7,367 bases of DNA from an uncultured Bacteroidales bacterium (GTDB lineage: Bacteria > Bacteroidota > Bacteroidia > Bacteroidales > WCHB1-69): contig CALDIA010000078.1 of the NCBI GenBank assembly GCA_937901455.1, forward strand, positions 1 to 7,367, in the 5' to 3' direction. Positions within the stretch are counted from its first letter, which is position 1, and every line of letters begins with the position of its first letter. Under the pieces are notes generated by a model, which saw only the letters and a list, made by a program, of their open reading frames with translations, made no database searches and was not told the DNA's origin. A program made the position numbers and the translations under genes. Shown in pieces: positions 4,601 through 7,367 of the stretch.

Positions 4601-7367
4601 CGATTCTTTGTGGGCGGAGAATGTGACAGGCAACTCGCTAACCCTCAACTGGTCATATAACGTGGACCCCGTTACCTGGAACGTTCAGTACGGCCTGCAT
4701 GGCTTTGTATTGGGACAGGGAACAGTAGAAGAGGCTTATGCCAATTCTTTGGATATTAGCGATCTTCCTGCCAATGCCACGCTGGATTTCTATGTGCAGA
4801 CTGATTGTGGAACTTCCCAAAGCCAATGGAGGGGACCGTTGGTAGTGACCTTGGTGTGTGGCGATATCAGCACAATACCCTACACGGAGAATTTTGACAC
4901 CTATGGCACCGGCAATGCCGCCGCCGCCATTCTCCCATCCTGCTGGAATAAGTCCAGCGTGGGGTCCAGTGCCTCCTATCCGTATATTGCCAGCAACAAC
5001 CCATTCAGTTCCCCAGGCATGCTCTATTTCTATGGTGCTAATGCCACCACGAACTATTCTTTGATTACAATGCCTCCCATCAGTTCCTCTTATCCGTTGA
5101 ACACCCTCAAGGCAACATTTAAGTACAGAACCTCTTCTGCTACCGCCAAGTTCATTGTCGGGGTGATGGAGGATTCGACCTTCCTCCCCGTGGATACCGT
5201 TACCTATTATGCCGATGGTTGGCAAGACTATGAGGTCTATTTCCATAACTATACAGGTAGCAGTCAGCAGATAGCTTTTAAAAATATCTCCGGATACGGT
5301 TGCCTGGATGACTTGGTGATTGACGTGGCGGATGACTGTTCATTGCCGATGTATGTCCAGGCGCAAGTCATAGGCGCTGATTCGGTGTTGGTCACCTGGG
5401 TTGATCACAGTACTGCCAACCAATGGATCGTGGAGTATGGCGAATATGGATTCCAGCCCGGCAATGGCAATACAGAATCTTCTTCTGCACAGCAGATAAC
5501 CATTACAGGCTTGAACGACAACACTATTTACGATTTCTATGTGCGTACCGATTGCTCTGGTAGCGATGGCGTAAATGTGGGACCGTACACATTACTGCTG
5601 GGTGGAGTCTTGCTGACTAATACACCCGACACACTGTATACCTGCGATGCCTATATTGTGGATGACGGTGGCTATGGCGGAAACTATTCTAATGATGCCG
5701 ATGCCACCCTTGTGGTATATGCCGCGAATGCTGGTAATGCCCTCAGCATATCTGGAACTGTGGACCTGGAATCAGGTTATGACAAACTCGATATCTATGA
5801 GGGAACGGGCAATGCTATGGTCTTGGTGAACTCCTATTCAGGCTCCATGACAATTACCGACCTGATTATTCCTTCAGGAGTGGCAACCCTTCGTATGACC
5901 TCCGACGGATCCGTGAACTATAGTGGATTATTGCTTCATGCAACCTGTATTGCCACCTCATGCTCCGCTCCGTCCAATATGCAGATTGCGTCAATTAGCA
6001 CTACTGAGACCAATGTTGTCTGGTCAGGCAGTGCATTCAGCTATACGCTGGTTTACGGGCCCCACTATTTCAACCCCACCACGGGTGGCACTACTGTGAC
6101 GAATGTGACCGACACTTTTTATGTTTTCCAAAACCTGACGACTGGAAATGTCTATGATGTCTATGTGATGGCCGATTGTGACGATGGCGAACACAGTCTG
6201 ATGGCCGGTCCCCTTTCCTTTGCTGCAGGCTCTGTGATGATGCCCGTGGCCGGAACCCAAACTATCTCTACCTGCGGTGTCACCATATATGATGACGGCG
6301 GCGCCAGCAGTGATTACTCCGATGGCGTGGATGGCACGCTGATTATCTATCCGTTGTCGGGTAATGTAGCGACTATCTCCGGAACGTTAAGCACAGAGGC
6401 AAATTATGACCAGCTGACCATTTACGATGGCGCTGGCCTGAGCGGCACACTCCTGGGTACCTTCGATAATGTCAACACGACTGTGCCATTGCTGACTTCC
6501 ACTACTGGACCTCTCACCTTGCATTTCGTGTCTGACGGCTCTGTCCATGATAGTGGCTTTGCTTTGAACACTGGCTGCGTAAGCATCTCTTGCCCGATGC
6601 CTGCCAATGTGTCGGTGTTGGTGGACAATGACTTGCTTACCGCAAATGTCACCTGGACCCCTGGCGGCTCAGAAAACGAGTGGCTCCTTGAGTACAAATT
6701 GAGTGCCACTGACCAATGGACCTCCGTGCCACTGACCACAAACAGCTACCTGATTACAGGTCTTGTTTCCTCCTCCATGTACGATTTGAGATTGCAGGCC
6801 GTTTGCTCCTCCAACGATCAGTCTGCCTATTTTACAACTACCTTCAATACATCTTGCGGTACAGTGTCCTCCTTCCCCTATGTGGAAAGTTTTGAGAGCG
6901 CTTCGTGTTGGACCGTTATAAACAATACCTATAACGCCTACTATTGGCGCGATGACTACACAACTAATGAAGATTTATATTATGACTTCAGTAACAGCTT
7001 CTATATGACCGTTCCTTCTGGAAACAAGTTCATGTTCTTCGGATATGATGATAACGATGAGTTCGCCTATTCCCGTCTGGTGTCTCCTCAGTTTGACTTG
7101 AGCTCTTTGTCTAACCCATACCTGAAGTTTACGCATATCCAGGCTAACTGGTCTGGCGATCAGGATACCTTAGGCGTATTCTATAGAACTTCTGCGTCAG
7201 ACAGCTGGCATTACCTTGTTTCCTTCCCGTCTTCCATTGATGTATGGACGGTGGACTCCGTGGCTCTGCCCGCTACGAATAACACAACGGTAGAGATATC
7301 CTTCCTCGGGGCAGCCTCTTATGGTTATGGCATCGGCTTGGATTTGGTTACCGTGTATGATAACAGC
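1560..7367 (+). CDS. Giant secreted multi-domain surface protein (FN3 / jelly-roll / CUB modules), 3'-truncated
   Basis: This is a single frame of 1936 codons, translated base by base with no stop or frameshift, still open at the right edge. Residues 1-21 are a Sec signal peptide (AKA before Gln22). A beta-rich N-terminal domain (22-241) follows. Then FN3 units at 242-330, 490-582, 766-852, 1011-1099, 1260-1349, 1468-1557 and 1678-1765 alternate with jelly-roll domains (331-489, 853-1010, 1100-1259, 1766 to the edge), an unassigned module (583-765) and two CUB-like domains (1350-1467, 1558-1677). No catalytic motif was recognised. Such modules usually bind protein or glycan, so adhesion or surface-scaffold function is an inference. 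The protein is rich in Thr, Ser, Tyr, Asn and Asp and poor in Lys and Arg, as expected outside the cell. A type IX secretion C-terminal signal would be expected in a protein of this build but would lie beyond the window, so the secretion route is unproven. The gene has its own promoter region and shows no link to hppA. Confidence 0.93.
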   Translation, partial: MKKIYLIVSLLLFCFLISAKAQLLEDYSLSVVQDQTYVSIASTGTELTDCANDDDYASLQMPFSFHLGSTSISSGSYIYVCSNGYITIESGVSSTTPNWNAAYGLISPLAHDLNPDGNYVTSNTGVYYETSGTAPNRVLTVEWTDVPDYGENNRYNFQVKFYESTNVIEFWYGSMNVGSAATVQVGLRDETDNMNLFVVAGASSSWANAVLSTSASVQTMSLSSANNPSGMMYQFTPVLVTCFRPINIEATASASGDITVSWSDTTSSSLWDVACVLAEEDPATSATLTTVTDTFVVFSGMAPSSIYKVYVRTNCGNEVSGWRFVTVLTPCAAITDLPWQTNFDLEGAGSNVFPHCWTKVTTYSGSYPYVFSVSHAPSAPNALRFYSSTSTYNIAVLPQLDSTIDITTLQLTLKYYHTGSSYGSIGVMSNPNDASTFQEVATLPSAVSTWQNVEVMFNNFTGNGYYIAIKHVGLGSNYVDDVVLDYIPQCSNVASLTVSEVYPNAGFVTWSPGTMGTPASYVVEYTQAGMDMWVSQTVTEPYFMLSGLDNNTTYSVRVYAECESGDVSNYAVISFTTEAPDPCFKSVGNGNTTSYKIPVNNYYNNSYTQQIFTASELAGLTDISGVGFEYLYTSPMMEKNNVSIFLGHTNLSSFASSGNPIAPYMLNLVYQGSINCHNGWNYFTFDTVFTYDGTSNLVVAVLDNSNGYDGNNYVFATHNAGSNTALAYYSDDVQIPLVNPLSNSDVSDDLSNYRNNIRFITTGCTCPAPHVVAASVTSRTANILWSAGDSESEWEVEYALSGSSQWISLGTVTDMELVLDSLQSASTYLAHVRSVCGGDDYSEWRLVTFTTDCEPMTIPYTESFDHYGTGTSVYPSCWTRLKTYSGNYPYVVGSNYASSPGALYFYSTTSTYVMAVMPELDEQFSISSLTAQFKLRQNTSAHPFVVGVLSDPTEASTFVPVDTILAPTVGSYANYEVSFANYSGNGRYIAFRYSGNHYLYIDDLELFDASCVRPDSLWAENVTGNSLTLNWSYNVDPVTWNVQYGLHGFVLGQGTVEEAYANSLDISDLPANATLDFYVQTDCGTSQSQWRGPLVVTLVCGDISTIPYTENFDTYGTGNAAAAILPSCWNKSSVGSSASYPYIASNNPFSSPGMLYFYGANATTNYSLITMPPISSSYPLNTLKATFKYRTSSATAKFIVGVMEDSTFLPVDTVTYYADGWQDYEVYFHNYTGSSQQIAFKNISGYGCLDDLVIDVADDCSLPMYVQAQVIGADSVLVTWVDHSTANQWIVEYGEYGFQPGNGNTESSSAQQITITGLNDNTIYDFYVRTDCSGSDGVNVGPYTLLLGGVLLTNTPDTLYTCDAYIVDDGGYGGNYSNDADATLVVYAANAGNALSISGTVDLESGYDKLDIYEGTGNAMVLVNSYSGSMTITDLIIPSGVATLRMTSDGSVNYSGLLLHATCIATSCSAPSNMQIASISTTETNVVWSGSAFSYTLVYGPHYFNPTTGGTTVTNVTDTFYVFQNLTTGNVYDVYVMADCDDGEHSLMAGPLSFAAGSVMMPVAGTQTISTCGVTIYDDGGASSDYSDGVDGTLIIYPLSGNVATISGTLSTEANYDQLTIYDGAGLSGTLLGTFDNVNTTVPLLTSTTGPLTLHFVSDGSVHDSGFALNTGCVSISCPMPANVSVLVDNDLLTANVTWTPGGSENEWLLEYKLSATDQWTSVPLTTNSYLITGLVSSSMYDLRLQAVCSSNDQSAYFTTTFNTSCGTVSSFPYVESFESASCWTVINNTYNAYYWRDDYTTNEDLYYDFSNSFYMTVPSGNKFMFFGYDDNDEFAYSRLVSPQFDLSSLSNPYLKFTHIQANWSGDQDTLGVFYRTSASDSWHYLVSFPSSIDVWTVDSVALPATNNTTVEISFLGAASYGYGIGLDLVTVYDNS
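1623..2282 (+). other. N-terminal beta-rich domain (residues 22-241), unnamed Bacteroidota type
   Basis: About 220 residues with alternating hydrophobic strands. Recognisable landmarks are YVCSNGYITIE (79-89), ISPLAHDLNP (106-115), GVYYETSGTAPNRVLTVEW (126-144) and VKFYESTNVIEFWYG (159-173). I recall similar patterns at the start of other Bacteroidota FN3 proteins, but I cannot give the family an accession. Cys50 and Cys81 are its only cysteines and could form a disulphide. It occurs once and resembles none of the later modules. Confidence 0.6.
2283..2549 (+). repeat. Fibronectin type III unit 1 (residues 242-330)
   Basis: Starts at Cys242 (CFRP). ITVSWSD gives the core Trp of the second strand, and IYKVYVRTNCGN gives the Tyr-x-Val-x-Val-Arg strand ending in Cys315, 73 residues after the first Cys. 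GWRFVTVLT closes the unit. It has an additional, apparently unpaired Cys275. This is the most divergent FN3 in its middle part. Confidence 0.8.
2550..3026 (+). repeat. Jelly-roll (choice-of-anchor-J/MAM-like) unit 1 (residues 331-489)
   Basis: It opens with Cys331 and LPWQTNFD, followed by FPHCW (Cys356), SYPYV, ALRFYSS and VLPQLD, then WQNVEVMFNNFTG and a closing YVDDVVLD. The opening Cys and the Cys of CW are 25 residues apart. It is closest to unit 2 at 853-1010. These domains belong to the broad cleaved-adhesin/MAM-like jelly-roll group known from Bacteroidota surface proteins. Confidence 0.75.
3027..3305 (+). repeat. Fibronectin type III unit 2 (residues 490-582)
   Basis: Cys490 opens the unit. 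AGFVTWSPG, SYVVEYTQAG, FMLSGLDNNTTYSVRVYAEC and VISFTT are textbook FN3 strands, with GLDNNTTY as the E-F loop. Cys562 lies 72 residues after Cys490. Confidence 0.9.
3306..3854 (+). other. Single-copy module of unassigned function (residues 583-765)
   Basis: About 183 residues between FN3 units 2 and 3. Landmarks are SYKIPVNNYYNNSYTQQIF (595-613), ELAGLTDISGVGFEY (616-630), VSIFLGHTNLSSFA (642-655), GWNYFTFDTVFTYDG (679-693), SNLVVAVLDN (695-704) and YRNNIRFITTGC (753-764). The pattern suggests a beta-sandwich. I recall comparable stretches in other Bacteroidales FN3 proteins but cannot name a family or ligand. It contains Cys583, Cys676 and Cys764. It differs from both the jelly-roll and CUB units. 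Confidence 0.55.
3855..4115 (+). repeat. Fibronectin type III unit 3 (residues 766-852)
   Basis: Cys766 (CPAP) opens the unit; ANILWSAGDSESEWEVEYAL, DSLQSASTYLAHVRSVC and YSEWRLVTFTT are the conserved strands. Cys836 is 70 residues after Cys766. Confidence 0.9.
4116..4589 (+). repeat. Jelly-roll (choice-of-anchor-J/MAM-like) unit 2 (residues 853-1010)
   Basis: Cys853, IPYTESFDHYGTG, YPSCW (Cys878, again 25 residues on), NYPYVVG, PGALYFYST, VMPELD, FVVGVLSDP, ANYEVSFANYSGNGRYIAF and YIDDLELFD. It shares most landmarks in order with unit 1 at the protein level, but the DNA is clearly diverged, so the duplication is not recent. Confidence 0.8.
4590..4856 (+). repeat. Fibronectin type III unit 4 (residues 1011-1099)
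   Basis: Cys1011 (CVRP) opens the unit; SLTLNWSYN, TWNVQYG, ISDLPANATLDFYVQTDC and SQWRGPLVVTL follow. Cys1083 is 72 residues after Cys1011. Confidence 0.85.
4857..5336 (+). repeat. Jelly-roll (choice-of-anchor-J/MAM-like) unit 3 (residues 1100-1259)
   Basis: Cys1100, IPYTENFDTYGTG, LPSCW (Cys1128, 28 residues on, with a small Ala-rich insertion before it), SYPYIAS, PGMLYFYGA, TMPPIS, TFKYRTSSATAKFIVGVMED, WQDYEVYFHNYTG and CLDDLVID. Cys1248 replaces the Tyr found in the YVDD/YIDD motif of units 1 and 2 and has no evident partner. Confidence 0.8.
5337..5606 (+). repeat. Fibronectin type III unit 5 (residues 1260-1349)
   Basis: Cys1260 opens the unit; SVLVTWVDHSTANQWIVEYG, ITITGLNDNTIYDFYVRTDC and VGPYTLLL follow. 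Cys1332 is 72 residues after Cys1260. There is no terminal Cys, since the next module is CUB-like rather than jelly-roll. Confidence 0.9.
5607..5960 (+). repeat. CUB-like unit 1 (residues 1350-1467)
   Basis: Cys1362, IVDDGGYGGNYSND, LSISGTVDLESGYDKLDIYEG, LRMTSDGSVNYSG and Cys1463. The opening DDGG-x-x-x-x-Ys, the YD-x-L-x-I-Y-x-G core and the SDGS loop are CUB hallmarks. The YD (Asp1408) and SD (Asp1449) acids are the kind that bind Ca2+ in calcium-binding CUB domains; that role here is inferred. Confidence 0.8.
5961..6230 (+). repeat. Fibronectin type III unit 6 (residues 1468-1557)
   Basis: Cys1468 (CSAP) opens the unit; TNVVWSGSAFSYTLVYG, FYVFQNLTTGNVYDVYVMADC and AGPLSFAAG follow. Cys1540 is 72 residues after Cys1468. 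The unit sits between the two CUB-like domains. Confidence 0.85.
6231..6590 (+). repeat. CUB-like unit 2 (residues 1558-1677)
   Basis: Cys1572, IYDDGGASSDYSDG, ATISGTLSTEANYDQLTIYDG, LTLHFVSDGSVHDSGFAL and Cys1673. It is closer to the canonical CUB pattern than unit 1, notably YDGAG and SDGS followed by SGF. The two cysteines are 101 residues apart, exactly as in unit 1. Confidence 0.85.
6591..6854 (+). repeat. Fibronectin type III unit 7 (residues 1678-1765)
   Basis: Cys1678 (CPMP) opens the unit; TANVTWTPGGSENEWLLEYKL, YLITGLVSSSMYDLRLQAVC and AYFTTTFNT follow. Cys1749 is 71 residues after Cys1678. Confidence 0.9.
6855..7367 (+). repeat. Jelly-roll (MAM-like) unit 4, divergent, reaching the window edge (residues 1766-1936)
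   Basis: Cys1766, FPYVESFES and SCW (Cys1783, only 17 residues on) mark the same start as the other jelly-rolls. The rest is different: an acidic stretch (residues 1797-1806, WRDDYTTNED), FMFFGYDDNDEFAYSRLVSP, LKFTHIQANWSGDQDTLGVFY and a closing YGIGLDLVTVYD. That ending suggests the domain is nearly complete at the window edge. It resembles MAM-type domains more than units 1-3. Confidence 0.7.

Noticed and set aside
4653..5246. Minus-strand open frame of 197 codons
   Set aside because: It lies wholly antisense to the well-supported jelly-roll 3 and FN3 unit 4 coding sequence, has no recognisable domain or promoter, and its composition is what a complement of this frame would give.
2550..5336. 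Direct DNA repeats that might drive recombination or phase variation
   Set aside because: The similarity between jelly-roll units is at protein level; I saw no long identical DNA segments between them.
1..7367. A novel multi-gene defence, mobile or biosynthetic system
   Set aside because: Only two genes are present, one a housekeeping ion pump and one a large surface protein. There are no nucleases, reverse transcriptases, integrases, CRISPR repeats, insertion-sequence ends or structured RNA signatures.

Overview
The window looks like part of a chromosome from a member of the Bacteroidota, most likely the order Bacteroidales. This is an inference from three things: a TAnnTTTG-type promoter element, an A/T-only leader with no Shine-Dalgarno sequence ahead of the second gene, and a secreted protein built from fibronectin type III, jelly-roll and CUB-like modules in a style typical of that group. 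Species or genus cannot be named from this sequence.

Layout: positions 1-1365 hold the 3' portion (about 454 codons) of a membrane-integral pyrophosphatase gene (hppA type), whose 5' end lies before the window. Its stop is followed by a strong intrinsic terminator (1391-1420). A short A/T-rich intergenic stretch (1421-1559) carries a candidate promoter and the leader of the next gene. From 1560 to the right edge (7367) there is one uninterrupted plus-strand reading frame of 1936 codons. It has no stop inside the window, so the gene continues beyond it. It encodes a very large exported protein: signal peptide, an N-terminal beta-rich domain, then seven fibronectin type III (FN3) units that strictly alternate with other extracellular modules. 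Those modules are four choice-of-anchor-J/MAM-like jelly-rolls, two CUB-like domains and one unrecognised domain.

The two genes do not appear to work together. The pump uses pyrophosphate hydrolysis to move Na+ and/or H+ across the inner membrane, while the large protein is probably displayed on the cell surface or released. The terminator between them argues for separate transcription units, and their base usage also differs: G/C-rich codons in the pump gene, a more mixed pattern in the large gene.

I do not see a new multi-gene system here. The part most worth a second look is the large protein: its FN3-as-spacer architecture, its highly regular cysteine placement, its two CUB-like domains with identical cysteine spacing, and one repeat-free module of about 180 residues whose function I cannot assign. 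No RNA genes, insertion sequences, CRISPR arrays, attachment sites or origins were seen.
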